DNA from: Chitinophagaceae bacterium
GTDB lineage: Bacteria > Bacteroidota > Bacteroidia > Chitinophagales > Chitinophagaceae
NCBI GenBank assembly: GCA_903642275.1
Contig: CAHJWK010000037.1
Span: 1-33,546 of the forward strand
DNA length: 33,546 bases
Direction: 5' to 3'
Below, piece by piece: positions 1 to 9,075 of the stretch (the first letter of the stretch is position 1; each line of letters starts with the position of its first letter). The position numbers and the translations under genes were made by a program. The notes under the pieces are model-generated. The model saw nothing but the letters and a program-made list of their open reading frames with translations. It did not search any database and was not told the DNA's origin.

Positions 1-46
1 ATCTTTACGTCAAAACAAATTCTTCTTACTCACTTAATGTTTGAAA

Positions 47-1372
47 CTATCGCGGTCCATTAGTTATCCATGTCGAATGCCGGAAAGGTTGCCATGTAAC
101 AGCTGCAAGATTTACGTTACTATCAATTAAAGGCATGGAATTGCTTCTGTTAAGGCTTACTTCTCCAACAGCATATACCTGCACATTTGCATATCCTTTC
201 TTCCTAAAATCCTTTTTTAGCCGCTGGCTGTATTGCCAGATAATATCGGGTGAAATAGAAAGCCAAATTACATGGTAACGGGAAAATTGTTTTGCCGGGT
301 AAATGTTCCATTGTTTATGCGATGCCGTATCAATCACTTTAAAATAAACACTTCCGTTTTTTGTACGCATCATCATTTTCCAGCTCATGCGGTAGCCTTC
401 TTCATTCCAAAAAACATTGCCCGGATATAACCATGAACGCATCGGTATTATTATTTGAAAGAAAATATACAGGCTAAAGCAGCAGGCAATAATTTTCTTT
501 TTTAAAAAATTGTATTTGTGTTGATGATTAGCAGCTGCTGAAACATCTTGTTTAAAAAATATACGGCTTACCGCAGCCGCATCAAAAAAGAAAATATTCA
601 GCGCAATGCTCAGGTATGGAAAGATGCCAATATGAAAACTGAACGCATTGAAAAGATGAAAAAGGCATGAAAGAATAAATGCATAGTTTCTTGTTTTCTT
701 CCACAGCAATAGCGGCACAGTTAAAAGGTCTGACAGGAAGCCGCCATAACAAATGAATAGCTGGAACCAGCGCCTGCCATAAATAATACCTAATGTGGGG
801 CGGCGGCTTAAGGAGGCAAATTGTATGGCAATGTATTTACCGGAAAACCAGTCGAACGTTAATTTGCTGATTGCCGCAAAAAAATAAACAATTGCCATTT
901 GCACAATGAAAATTAAAATGCAATAGCGGCTGCAAAGGTTTGATTCTGCAACTGCTTTTCTTTTTACATCTACAGCACAATAACGATTGGCCGGCATAAA
1001 AACCATTATCCAGCATAATAAAATAACGAGGTAATAATGGTTATTGTAATCTGATTTTTGCATCAGGTACAGCATCGTCCATAACAATGCAAAACCTGTA
1101 ATTGCCAGGCGGTACCATGCGCCCAGCATAACCATCAGCGCCAGTAAAACCATGAGCCATGCATAATAATACATGCCGTTGCCAGGCAAAGGTTGCAGCC
1201 ATTCAAAACCAATGAAAGAAAAAGTAAACGGCGGCTTTATGTAATCAGCATAAATAACACCTGTTACAATTGCCGTTACCATGTGCCAGCATAAAAGAAA
1301 GCCAAACGCTATCCTGAAAATAATCAGCGAGCTGTTATCTGTTTGCTGGAAAAGACTTTTGAACGGCTTCAT
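47..1372 (-). CDS. HTTM-domain (vitamin K-dependent gamma-carboxylase-like) membrane protein
   Basis: A polytopic inner-membrane protein of about 441 residues. The N-terminal two thirds contain roughly eight hydrophobic segments. They include the family-typical stretch around SDYNNHYYLVILLCW (about residues 106-120 from the chosen start) and PANRYCAVD just after it, which match HTTM-domain proteins related to vitamin K-dependent gamma-carboxylase. The last ~110 residues are soluble and resemble the tail of bacterial members. The substrate of bacterial HTTM proteins is generally unknown, so no reaction is claimed. I start at the ATG of MKPFKSLF (1370-1372). The longer frame would begin with a TTG at 1391-1393, which lies inside a perfect -7 promoter box. 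Transcribed divergently from prfC. Family confidence is good; function is unknown. Confidence 0.8.
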   Translation of the reverse strand: MKPFKSLFQQTDNSSLIIFRIAFGFLLCWHMVTAIVTGVIYADYIKPPFTFSFIGFEWLQPLPGNGMYYYAWLMVLLALMVMLGAWYRLAITGFALLWTMLYLMQKSDYNNHYYLVILLCWIMVFMPANRYCAVDVKRKAVAESNLCSRYCILIFIVQMAIVYFFAAISKLTFDWFSGKYIAIQFASLSRRPTLGIIYGRRWFQLFICYGGFLSDLLTVPLLLWKKTRNYAFILSCLFHLFNAFSFHIGIFPYLSIALNIFFFDAAAVSRIFFKQDVSAAANHQHKYNFLKKKIIACCFSLYIFFQIIIPMRSWLYPGNVFWNEEGYRMSWKMMMRTKNGSVYFKVIDTASHKQWNIYPAKQFSRYHVIWLSISPDIIWQYSQRLKKDFRKKGYANVQVYAVGEVSLNRSNSMPLIDSNVNLAAVTWQPFRHSTWITNGPR

Positions 1373-1390
1373 TATGTATGGCAGTTGCAT

Positions 1391-1398
1391 CAAAGTTA
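1391..1398 (-). promoter_or_regulatory. Predicted -7 box (TAACTTTG) for the HTTM gene
   Basis: On the minus strand this reads TAACTTTG, an exact match to the Bacteroidota primary sigma -7 consensus TAnnTTTG. It lies about 19 bases before the ATG at 1372. Transcription would start near 1384-1386, so the in-frame TTG at 1393 cannot be the start codon. No convincing -33 TTG element was identified, so the assignment rests on the -7 box and spacing. Confidence 0.5.
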
Positions 1399-1460
1399 TT
1401 TTTAATTGCGGTTGCTAAACGGTTATCAAATCATCTGTTTAAACAAATTCTTCCCAGCCT

Positions 1461-1468
1461 TACCTTTG
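1461..1468 (+). promoter_or_regulatory. Predicted -7 box (TACCTTTG) for prfC
   Basis: Exact match to TAnnTTTG, 90 bases before the prfC ATG at 1559. It implies a leader of about 80 bases that contains the inverted repeats at 1484-1548. Confidence 0.5.
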
Positions 1469-1483
1469 CGCACTTTCAAAAAA

Positions 1484-1548
1484 AGTTATTAGTTAACTGT
1501 TATCCGTTAATAGTAGATACAATTAACCTTTAACTAATAACTATTAAC
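1484..1548. repeat. Inverted repeats in the prfC leader
   Basis: AGTTATTAGTTAA (1484-1496) has a perfect 13-base reverse complement at 1530-1542. A second pair, GTTAATAG (1506-1513) and CTATTAAC (1541-1548), is also perfect. The two hairpins share bases 1541-1542 and interleave, so they would compete. The structure ends about 10 bases before the prfC start codon. The stems are AT-rich and so weak; regulation is inference. Confidence 0.5.
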
Positions 1549-1558
1549 GAAAAAAGAA

Positions 1559-3151
1559 ATGAAGTACGCGAAGGAAATAAGCAGCAGAAGAACATTCGCA
1601 ATCATATCGCACCCGGATGCAGGTAAAACAACATTGACTGAAAAGTTTTTATTGTTTGGTGGCGCTATACAAACTGCCGGCGCGGTTAAAAGCAACAAGA
1701 TAAAAAAACATGCCACCAGCGATTTTATGGAGATTGAAAGGCAGCGTGGAATATCTGTTGCCACCAGTGTAATGACGTTTGAGTATAAAAATTTTCTCAT
1801 TAATTTATTAGATACACCCGGTCACAAAGATTTTGCAGAAGATACGTACCGCACATTAACTGCAGTGGATAGCGTGGTGCTTGTTGTTGACAGCGTGAAT
1901 GGTGTGGAAGAACAAACGCGGCGGCTAATGGAAGTATGCAGAATGCGCAAAACACCGGTGATTGTTTTTATTAACAAGATGGACCGTGATGGCAAAAACC
2001 GTTTTGATTTGCTGGAAGAAATTGAAAAGGAATTAAAGATTCAGCTACACCCGATGACGTGGCCTATAAACAGCGGTAAAGATTTTAAAGGTGTGTATAA
2101 TCTTGATACAAAAAGCTTGTTGTTATTTACCGCCAACACAAAGGCAAATGAAGAAGACAGTTTTATAATTGAAGATATACAGGATAAATTATTAGATGAA
2201 AAAACAGGAGAGAATGACGCCGCTACTTTGCGTGAAGATGTTGAGCTGATTGATGGAGTGTATGGAAAATTGAATATTGAAGATTACTTATTAGGAAAAA
2301 CAGCGCCGGTTTTCTTTGGAAGTGCCATCAATAATTTTGGCGTAAAGGAATTGCTTGACATATTTATAAAGATTGCTCCTGAACCGCAGGACCGCGAGAC
2401 AACAAAGCGCATAGTTGATGTTGATGAAGATAAATTAAGTGGTTTTGTTTTTAAAATTCATGCAAACCTTGACCCGCGGCACAGAGACAGGATTGCTTTT
2501 ATTCGTGTTTGCAGCGGCAGGTTTGAACGCAATAAATATTATCATCACGTAAGGCTTGAAAAAGATTTTCGCTTCAGCAATCCATATTCTTTTTTAGCGA
2601 GGAATAAAGATATTATTGAAGATGCTTATCCCGGCGATGTGGTTGGCTTATTTGATACCGGTAATTTTAAAATTGGTGATACACTTACAGAAGGTGAGGA
2701 CTTTTATTTTACAGGCATTCCATCTTTTTCACCGGAAATTTTTAAGGAACTGGTGAATAAAGACCCGATGAAAACAAAGCAGCTTGAAAAAGGTATTGCG
2801 CAGTTAACAGATGAAGGCGTTGCACAATTGTTTATGCAGTTTGGCGGCAACAAAAAAATTATTGGTTGCGTAGGCGAACTGCAGTTTGAGGTAATTCAAT
2901 ACCGCTTGTTGCATGAATATGGAGCTGCTGCTGAGTTTCGCATGTTGCCATTTTATAAGGCTTGCTGGCTAACCAGCAATGATGAAAAAAAGCTAGATGA
3001 ATTTCTCAGATTCAAGCAACAAAATTCTGCAAAGGATAAAGATGACAACCCGGTTTATCTTGCCCAAAGCGAATGGTTTTTAAATACAGAAATCAAAAAT
3101 AATCCTGATATACAATTTCACTTTACAAGCGAAATACATAAAGAGAATTAA
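1559..3151 (+). CDS. prfC: Peptide chain release factor 3 (RF3)
   Basis: A translational GTPase that recycles RF1/RF2 from the ribosome after termination; cytosolic. The G domain is complete: P-loop SHPDAGKTT (residues 17-25), switch-I region [16 protein letters not shown] (52-67), DTPGHKDF (85-92) and NKMDRDG (139-145). The ERQRGISV wording and the overall 530-residue length are typical of RF3 rather than EF-G or LepA. Domain II and the RF3-specific C-terminal domain follow without interruption to EIHKEN. The ATG at 1559 sits at the first residue usual for the family. Convergent with pgl, with only nine bases between the stop codons. It is transcribed alone from a promoter near 1461 with a structured leader. 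Confidence 0.96.
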   Translation: MKYAKEISSRRTFAIISHPDAGKTTLTEKFLLFGGAIQTAGAVKSNKIKKHATSDFMEIERQRGISVATSVMTFEYKNFLINLLDTPGHKDFAEDTYRTLTAVDSVVLVVDSVNGVEEQTRRLMEVCRMRKTPVIVFINKMDRDGKNRFDLLEEIEKELKIQLHPMTWPINSGKDFKGVYNLDTKSLLLFTANTKANEEDSFIIEDIQDKLLDEKTGENDAATLREDVELIDGVYGKLNIEDYLLGKTAPVFFGSAINNFGVKELLDIFIKIAPEPQDRETTKRIVDVDEDKLSGFVFKIHANLDPRHRDRIAFIRVCSGRFERNKYYHHVRLEKDFRFSNPYSFLARNKDIIEDAYPGDVVGLFDTGNFKIGDTLTEGEDFYFTGIPSFSPEIFKELVNKDPMKTKQLEKGIAQLTDEGVAQLFMQFGGNKKIIGCVGELQFEVIQYRLLHEYGAAAEFRMLPFYKACWLTSNDEKKLDEFLRFKQQNSAKDKDDNPVYLAQSEWFLNTEIKNNPDIQFHFTSEIHKEN

Positions 3152-3160
3152 GATTTGTAA

Positions 3161-3889
3161 TTAACTACCCATTGCTGCTTCATCAACAAAAAAATGCAGC
3201 TCTCCTGTTGTTGGTTTTATTATTTGTGCAGGAAATTTTTCAGGATTATAATCGCCGTGTAATACTTCTTTTAATGCTTCTGCTTTTGCTTTTCCGTTTA
3301 CAAGAAATGCAATTTGTTTTGATGCATTTACAAACGGTGCAGTTAATGTAATGCGATACATGTTTTGTTCTTCAAGCCAGAAAGAAGTGCACCATTTTAT
3401 TTTTTCATTAATAACTTCTGTCTGACCAGGAAATAATGAAAGCGTATGCACATTATCGCCTAAACCAAGTAATATAATATCAAAAGTTGCTTCGCCGGAA
3501 GCTTTATTAAAATAATGCTGCAACACTTCTTCATAAGCATTTGCTGAAGTTTCAGCCGACATATTTTCTGTTTGTATAAAATGAACATGCGCAGTATCAA
3601 CAGCAACTTTATCAAGCAAAGTTTGCTGAATCATTCTTGCATTGTTATTATCATCATCAAAAGGCACAAAGCGTTCATCACCAATAAAAACATTTGCACG
3701 GCTCCAGTCAATTTTATTTTTATATGCATCACTTGCTAAAATCTCATACAATTTTTTAGGTGTACTTCCACCTGTTAAAGCAATAGAAAATCTTTCTTTG
3801 GTTGATAAAATATTGCAAACATACTCCACTATCCAGTCAGCAATATTTTCGCTTAACTCATCATAATTTTTACAAACGTGCATCTCCAT
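3161..3889 (-). CDS. pgl: 6-phosphogluconolactonase
   Basis: Hydrolyses 6-phosphogluconolactone to 6-phosphogluconate, step two of the oxidative pentose phosphate pathway. The 242-residue length is right for the DevB/SOL type. Visible motifs are ALTGGSTP (sugar-phosphate loop, about residues 38-45), GDERFVP with DDDNNN after it, and LLGLGDNVHTLSLFPG, which corresponds to the usual LGxGxDGHTASLFPG. Here the DG is replaced by DNV, but the catalytic-loop His and the SLFPG are kept. It begins two bases after the zwf stop, so it is probably translationally coupled and co-transcribed with zwf. A second in-frame ATG lies at codon 3; the first is preferred for its position but either is possible. Confidence 0.93.
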   Translation of the reverse strand: MEMHVCKNYDELSENIADWIVEYVCNILSTKERFSIALTGGSTPKKLYEILASDAYKNKIDWSRANVFIGDERFVPFDDDNNNARMIQQTLLDKVAVDTAHVHFIQTENMSAETSANAYEEVLQHYFNKASGEATFDIILLGLGDNVHTLSLFPGQTEVINEKIKWCTSFWLEEQNMYRITLTAPFVNASKQIAFLVNGKAKAEALKEVLHGDYNPEKFPAQIIKPTTGELHFFVDEAAMGS

Positions 3890-3891
3890 AA

Positions 3892-5412
3892 TTACTTATT
3901 TTCTTTTGGTGCTAATGTTATCCAGTTATGCCCGTCTTTTGCAATCAACGCTTCTGCATCTTCAGGCCCCCAGCTATCCGGTGAATAATTTGGAAAATGA
4001 TTCGGCGCTCTTTGCTGCCACGCTTCAATGATAGGCATTACAACTGCCCATGCTGCTTCAACCTGGTCTGCACGCATAAACTGCGCAGGATTACCTTCCA
4101 TTACATCAAGCAATAATGTTTCATAAGCTTCGGGTTCATGGTCTTCAGGATAAACATCTTTATAACTGAATATCATATCAACGGGATTTAACGTCATGCT
4201 TTGACCGGGGCGTTTTGCCTGGAAGCGCAAACGAATATCCATCTCAGGCTGAATGCTGATTGTCAAACGGTTTGGCCGCCATGTTTCTGCAGCTTCCTCA
4301 GGAAATGCATAATGCGGCGCAGGCTTAAACTGGATGTTTATAACAGATGTTTTTTGATGCATGTATTTGCCTGTGCGCACATAAAAAGGCACCTTGTCCC
4401 AACGCCAGTTATCAATATAAAACTTAGCTGCAACAAAAGTTTCAACATTAGAACGCTTATCAACTTTTTCTTCTTCGCGGTAGCCATTTACTTTTTTGCC
4501 TTTAAGCCAGCCTTCACCATATTGACCGCGAACAGCATAATCACGCACTTCTTCTTTTGTTATCTTTTTAATTGCATTTAGTACGTCAACTTTTTTATTA
4601 CGTATTTCATTTGCTTCAAAATTTACAGGTGCTTCCATTGCAACCATACACATAAGCTGAAGAATATGATTTTGCACCATATCCCGCAACGCACCGCTTT
4701 GTTCATAGTAACCTCCTCGTTCTTCCACACCTACCGTTTCAGCAACCGTTATCTGCACATGGTCAATATAATTACGGTTCCAGATTGGTTCAAACAAAGC
4801 ATTGGCAAAACGCAGGGCTAAAATATTTTGTACTGTTTCTTTACCAAGATAATGATCAATACGAAAAATCTGGTCTTCTTTAAAAAGTTCAGCAAGCAGT
4901 GTGTTTAAATCATGTGCACTTTGCAGATCATGGCCAAAAGGTTTTTCAACGACAATGCGTGTAGATTTTGTATCCTTACAAACACTTGATTCACCTAATT
5001 TTTTTGCAATGTCAGGTACAAGCTGCGGCGCAACAGCGAGATAAAAAATTACGTTGGCTTCTACATTCCAGTCTGACTTAAACTTCTGTATTGTATCTGT
5101 AATTTTTTTGTATGATGCCGCATCTTCCGCATCCATTTGCAAGTATGAAACGCTTTCTGAGAATGCAGCCCACTTGCCGTTTTCATCTTTACGACGGCTG
5201 AATTGCTGAATGCCTTCTAACAAATGACTACGGAATTTTTCATTGCTGTATTCAGATCTTCCAAGGCCAACGATTGCAAATTTTTCAGGCATCCATCCAT
5301 CAATAAATAAATTATATAAAGCCGGCGTTAGCTTACGTTGATTAAGATCACCACTGCCACCAAAAATAAAAATTATTGACGCTGATGGTTTTTGACTATT
5401 TGTTGAAGACAT
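3892..5412 (-). CDS. zwf: Glucose-6-phosphate 1-dehydrogenase
   Basis: Oxidises glucose 6-phosphate to the lactone with NAD(P)+, the committed step of the oxidative pentose phosphate branch. It has 506 residues, the usual bacterial length. The Rossmann turn reads FGGSGDL (residues 17-23; the second Gly replaces the more common Ala). EKPFG includes Lys157. The active-site signature RIDHYLGKE is at 184-192 with substrate-binding His187 and Lys191. The DMVQNHILQ motif carries the likely catalytic His249 paired with Asp244. Lies between gnd and pgl on the same strand: 84 bases after gnd and 2 bases before pgl. Confidence 0.96.
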   Translation of the reverse strand: MSSTNSQKPSASIIFIFGGSGDLNQRKLTPALYNLFIDGWMPEKFAIVGLGRSEYSNEKFRSHLLEGIQQFSRRKDENGKWAAFSESVSYLQMDAEDAASYKKITDTIQKFKSDWNVEANVIFYLAVAPQLVPDIAKKLGESSVCKDTKSTRIVVEKPFGHDLQSAHDLNTLLAELFKEDQIFRIDHYLGKETVQNILALRFANALFEPIWNRNYIDHVQITVAETVGVEERGGYYEQSGALRDMVQNHILQLMCMVAMEAPVNFEANEIRNKKVDVLNAIKKITKEEVRDYAVRGQYGEGWLKGKKVNGYREEEKVDKRSNVETFVAAKFYIDNWRWDKVPFYVRTGKYMHQKTSVINIQFKPAPHYAFPEEAAETWRPNRLTISIQPEMDIRLRFQAKRPGQSMTLNPVDMIFSYKDVYPEDHEPEAYETLLLDVMEGNPAQFMRADQVEAAWAVVMPIIEAWQQRAPNHFPNYSPDSWGPEDAEALIAKDGHNWITLAPKENK

Positions 5413-5496
5413 ATTAGCTTTTATTTACTGCAATAAAAAGATTGATGTTGTGATTTATGTAATGAATAATTAAAGTCATTACTACATTCATATATA

Positions 5497-6963
5497 TTAA
5501 GATTGGGGGTTTTCTGTCTCTGCATGTTTCTTATCAGCCTGTACAACTTCTTCATGCCACTCAGTATGAAATTTTCCTTCTTTATCTATGCGTTCGTAAG
5601 TATGTGCACCAAAGAAATCGCGTTGCGCCTGTATTAAATTCGTAGGCATTCTTTCAGTACAATACGTATCAAAATATCCAAGCGCACTCATTAAACCTGT
5701 TACCGGAATTTTATTTTTAACAGCAAGATTTATTACACTGCGTATATACTTCTCATTTTTAGATAAAAGCTTTGCTACATTCTTGCTTAATAGAATATTG
5801 GCAAGCTGTTTATCTTTTTTAAGTGCTTTATAAAAAACTTCAAGCAAAGACGAACGAATGATACAACCACCTCTCCATATCTTCACAACATCAGCTAAAG
5901 AAATATCCATGCTTAATTCTGCAGAAGCTTTGTTTAGCATTGCCAGGCCTTGTGCATAAGCAATGATCATAGCAAAGTATAAAGCATCTTTTACTTTTTT
6001 TATTTCGTGATCCTGCTTATGTTTTATTTTTTTTATTTCATGTTGATATATTTCTGACGCTAATTTTCTTTCGTCCTTATAGCCTGATAATGTGCGCATG
6101 GCAACAGCCGCATCAATAGTAGGAATTGAGACAGGCAATTCCATTGCATCCTGGGAAGTCCATTTACCTGTTCCTTTTGAACCGGCTTTGTCTGAAATAT
6201 CATCAACTAACCTGTTGCCTGTTATATCATCATCTTTTAAAAATATTTCTGATGTTATTTCTATTAAAAATGATTCCAGCTCTTCTTTGTTCCATTCTTT
6301 AAAAATTTTTGCAAGATCGTTATTGCTTTGATCAAGCAGGTTTTTCATCAGGTCATATACTTCACTAATCAACTGCATGATAGCATATTCAATGCCGTTA
6401 TGCACCATCTTTACATAATGCCCGGCTGCGTCTTTACCCATGTATGCAACACATGGCTCCCCATTCACCTTTGCTGAAACGGCTTCCAGCATTGGCTTTA
6501 CACGTTTCCATGCAGATATATCGCCGCCCGGCATTATACTCGGGCCTCTGCGTGCGCCTTCTTCACCACCACTAACACCCATGCCCATAAAGTGAATACC
6601 TTTTTCATCCAATTGTTTTACGCGGCGCAAAGTATCAGTGTAATGCGAGTTGCCACCGTCAATAATCACATCGTCTTTTTCAACCAATGGCAAAAGATTA
6701 TTTATTACATCATCAACAGGTTTACCTGCAGGTACCAGCATCATTATTCTGCGTGGCTTATCTAATTGCAAAACCATTTCCTGCAATGTGGTAACACCTT
6801 TTACCGTTGTGCCTTTCGTAGCTTCATCTTCCAGCTTTTTTGTTTTAGCCGCATCAAGGTCAAAGCCAATAACTTTATAATTATTATCGGCCATATTGAG
6901 CAAAAAATTACTGCCCATAACACCAAGACCAATCATTCCAAAATCATATAAATTATTCTCCAT
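5497..6963 (-). CDS. gnd: 6-phosphogluconate dehydrogenase, decarboxylating
   Basis: Converts 6-phosphogluconate to ribulose 5-phosphate, CO2 and NADPH. The 488 residues fit the long dimeric form. The N-terminal nucleotide site is GLGVMG (12-17). The family signature GVSGGEEGARRGPS is at 129-142. The catalytic region KMVHNGIEYA contains Lys185 and Asn189 with Glu192 nearby. The C-terminal helical domain includes the IWRGGCIIRS motif. First gene of the gnd > zwf > pgl set, which together encode the whole oxidative branch. Divergent from korB across about 100 bases. No strong -7 match was found upstream on this strand. Confidence 0.96.
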   Translation of the reverse strand: MENNLYDFGMIGLGVMGSNFLLNMADNNYKVIGFDLDAAKTKKLEDEATKGTTVKGVTTLQEMVLQLDKPRRIMMLVPAGKPVDDVINNLLPLVEKDDVIIDGGNSHYTDTLRRVKQLDEKGIHFMGMGVSGGEEGARRGPSIMPGGDISAWKRVKPMLEAVSAKVNGEPCVAYMGKDAAGHYVKMVHNGIEYAIMQLISEVYDLMKNLLDQSNNDLAKIFKEWNKEELESFLIEITSEIFLKDDDITGNRLVDDISDKAGSKGTGKWTSQDAMELPVSIPTIDAAVAMRTLSGYKDERKLASEIYQHEIKKIKHKQDHEIKKVKDALYFAMIIAYAQGLAMLNKASAELSMDISLADVVKIWRGGCIIRSSLLEVFYKALKKDKQLANILLSKNVAKLLSKNEKYIRSVINLAVKNKIPVTGLMSALGYFDTYCTERMPTNLIQAQRDFFGAHTYERIDKEGKFHTEWHEEVVQADKKHAETENPQS

Positions 6964-7039
6964 AAAAATATTTTCAGTGGCGCAATTTATATAAAACGAT
7001 TAACAGTTAACGGGTAACTATTAACCATGAACATTTTCT

Positions 7040-7047
7040 TAACTTTG
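7040..7047 (+). promoter_or_regulatory. Predicted -7 box (TAACTTTG) for korB
   Basis: Exact TAnnTTTG match, 17 bases before the korB ATG at 7065, implying a very short leader. The sequence just upstream (7000-7026) holds the words TAACAGTTAAC and ACTATTAAC, which also occur (one inverted) in the prfC leader. Confidence 0.5.
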
Positions 7048-7064
7048 CACGCAATTTTTTAAGT

Positions 7065-8099
7065 ATGATTAGTGTAAGGGAAAGTGCGCCGGTTTTAACG
7101 GCAAAAGATTTTACAACTGACCAGGAAGTGCGATGGTGCCCGGGTTGCGGCGATTATTCAGTATTAGCGCAGGTGCAAAAAGTGATGCCAACCATTGGCG
7201 TGCCGAGAGAGAACATTGTTATTATCAGCGGCATTGGTTGCAACAGCCGTTTTCCATATTATATGAATACGTATGGCATTCATTCTATTCATGGCCGAGC
7301 AACAGCGATTGCGAGTGGGTTAAAAGCAACAAGGCCTGAATTAAGTGTATGGGTTGTTACCGGGGATGGAGATAGTTTAAGCATCGGCGGCAACCATACT
7401 ATACATTTATTACGCAGAAATTTTGATGTAAATATCTTATTGTTTAATAACCAAATTTATGGTTTAACAAAGGGACAGTATTCACCTACATCAGAAGAAA
7501 ATAAAGTTACTAAAAGCACTCCACTTGGCAGCATAGACCATCCGTTTAACCCGTTGGCTTTGGCAATGGGTGCTGATGCAACTTTTATTGCACGCAGCAT
7601 GGATCGTGACTCAAAACATCTGCAGGAAATGCTGATGCGCTCACATAAGCACAAGGGCTCATCATTTTTAGAAATATACCAGAACTGCAATATTTTTAAT
7701 GATGGTGCTTTTGAAATGTTTACTGAAAAAACAAGTAAGCCTGAGGAAACTTTATTTCTTGAACAAGGCAAACCATTGTTATTTGGTATAACAAAAAATA
7801 AAGGAATTAAGTTAGATGGCTTTAAACCAGTTGTTGTTGAAATTGGTGTTAATGCAAGTATTGACGACATCTGGATACATGATGAGTTTGATTTTTATAA
7901 AGCGCAGATATTGGTGCGCATGTTTGATGATGCTAAAACGCAAAATCATTTACCAAGGCCTTTTGGTGTATTTTATGAAACTGAACGAGCTTGTTATGAA
8001 GATGTTTTGCAAATGCAGGTTGAAGAAACCATTGCTGCAAAAGGTGCGGGTGATTTGGATAAGCTGTTAAGAGGAAAAGAAGTTTGGGAAATAATGTGA
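7065..8099 (+). CDS. korB: 2-oxoacid:ferredoxin oxidoreductase, beta (TPP-binding) subunit
   Basis: Thiamine-diphosphate subunit of a two-subunit 2-oxoacid (probably 2-oxoglutarate) ferredoxin oxidoreductase, which makes acyl-CoA, CO2 and reduced ferredoxin. The TPP motif starts at GDGDSLSIGGNH (100-111) and ends with FNN (127-129). The four cysteines expected for one [4Fe-4S] cluster are present: CPGCGD (Cys25, Cys28), IGCNSR (Cys59) and QNCNIF (Cys208). Length (344) is normal. The alpha subunit (a gamma-alpha fusion of about 600 residues) is not next to it or anywhere in the window, which is unusual, since the pair is commonly adjacent. It may lie elsewhere in the genome. 2-oxoglutarate specificity is inferred from family resemblance. 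Confidence 0.9.
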   Translation: MISVRESAPVLTAKDFTTDQEVRWCPGCGDYSVLAQVQKVMPTIGVPRENIVIISGIGCNSRFPYYMNTYGIHSIHGRATAIASGLKATRPELSVWVVTGDGDSLSIGGNHTIHLLRRNFDVNILLFNNQIYGLTKGQYSPTSEENKVTKSTPLGSIDHPFNPLALAMGADATFIARSMDRDSKHLQEMLMRSHKHKGSSFLEIYQNCNIFNDGAFEMFTEKTSKPEETLFLEQGKPLLFGITKNKGIKLDGFKPVVVEIGVNASIDDIWIHDEFDFYKAQILVRMFDDAKTQNHLPRPFGVFYETERACYEDVLQMQVEETIAAKGAGDLDKLLRGKEVWEIM

Positions 8100-8293
8100 T
8101 TCTATTGTTTACTTAGTTGGGTTCTATAAAATCATCTGGATAACCAAAAGCCAAGTTATATTTTATTGCTGATGTTTGTTACTGCGATTTAATAGTATTC
8201 GTTCACGATGGAATAAAAGCTGAACAACATTATAACTGCTAATACTGAGTCGTGTGTACCTCACTTGCAGCAATATTCTTTTTGCATGCAGTT

Positions 8294-8821
8294 TTATTTT
8301 TCTTTAATAGTTTTTATAATATTAAGTATTTCTTGAAGTCTTGAATAATTATATGAAATCTCTAACGCTTGTTTATATACACCAGCGTCTTTCCAATATA
8401 GTCTTGCATAAGCATTATTGTTTTTGTTGTAATAAAGAATTGCAGTTTTCCTGTTGCTGTAACAAAAAGTAGTTTGTTGATTTAGATTAATAGTAGTGTC
8501 ATTAATTTTTATATTAATTGAGTTAGGCAACGGTTCAAATAAAGTATCTCCGAAATCTGTACAAAATAGCGGCGAGCAATAAGCATAACTGAAAACAACT
8601 GAACTATCGTTTCTTAATTTGCTAAATATATTTCCTTCGAAACCAACTTTACCGACACCTGAATAATTTGCCGGAAATTGAATAGTATAATTGTTTTTAT
8701 AATCAGATGTAATCCAGTTAGAATTTTGAGAAAGCATAATACAATCAGTATTTGTAACTTCTCTTTTGCAAGAAATAATTAAAATAAAAAGCAGGATAAG
8801 ATGGCAAAAATTTTTATTCAT
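8294..8821 (-). CDS. Small exported lipoprotein, function unknown
   Basis: 175 residues with a lipoprotein signal peptide: a short basic start, a hydrophobic run LILLFILIIS, then Cys18 in an IISC lipobox followed by a charged KREV. The mature part is Asn-, Ser- and Tyr-rich with short beta-like segments and no motif I recognise. It would be lipidated by the Lgt encoded at 18.6-19.9 kb and anchored in the periplasm or outer membrane. It stands alone between korB and the cupin gene; about 195 bases after korB and 250 bases before the cupin show no other gene. Codon use resembles its neighbours. Confidence 0.7.
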   Translation of the reverse strand: MNKNFCHLILLFILIISCKREVTNTDCIMLSQNSNWITSDYKNNYTIQFPANYSGVGKVGFEGNIFSKLRNDSSVVFSYAYCSPLFCTDFGDTLFEPLPNSINIKINDTTINLNQQTTFCYSNRKTAILYYNKNNNAYARLYWKDAGVYKQALEISYNYSRLQEILNIIKTIKEK

Positions 8822-9075
8822 AGATTGTCTTTTAACGCTGACATCAATTCTTAATTAATCGTTGTGTGAGAGTAAAATTATTTTAAACTATTACTTTTTG
8901 TGCTGAAACATAGAAACGCTGTTTACTAAAAAATTGCAGCCCGATTATTTACAGAAGGGATAATAATGCTGTGTATTCCATATACTTTTTTTATTCTTGC
9001 AGGATTGACTTTAAATTTAGTTATCAATTTTTTACATTAATAATAGCACAAAAAAATTAACCATAAAAAAGTGTA

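Noticed and set aside
4201-4581. Open frame of 126 codons on the plus strand opposite zwf
   Set aside because: Lies wholly within the well-supported zwf gene, has no recognisable motif and a low-complexity composition typical of an antisense shadow.
7457-7870. Open frame of 137 codons opposite korB
   Set aside because: Antisense to conserved TPP-binding and C-terminal coding sequence; no family likeness.
8100-8293. Small RNA or riboswitch downstream of korB
   Set aside because: No strong hairpin, terminator or recognised riboswitch core could be seen by eye in the 194 bases.
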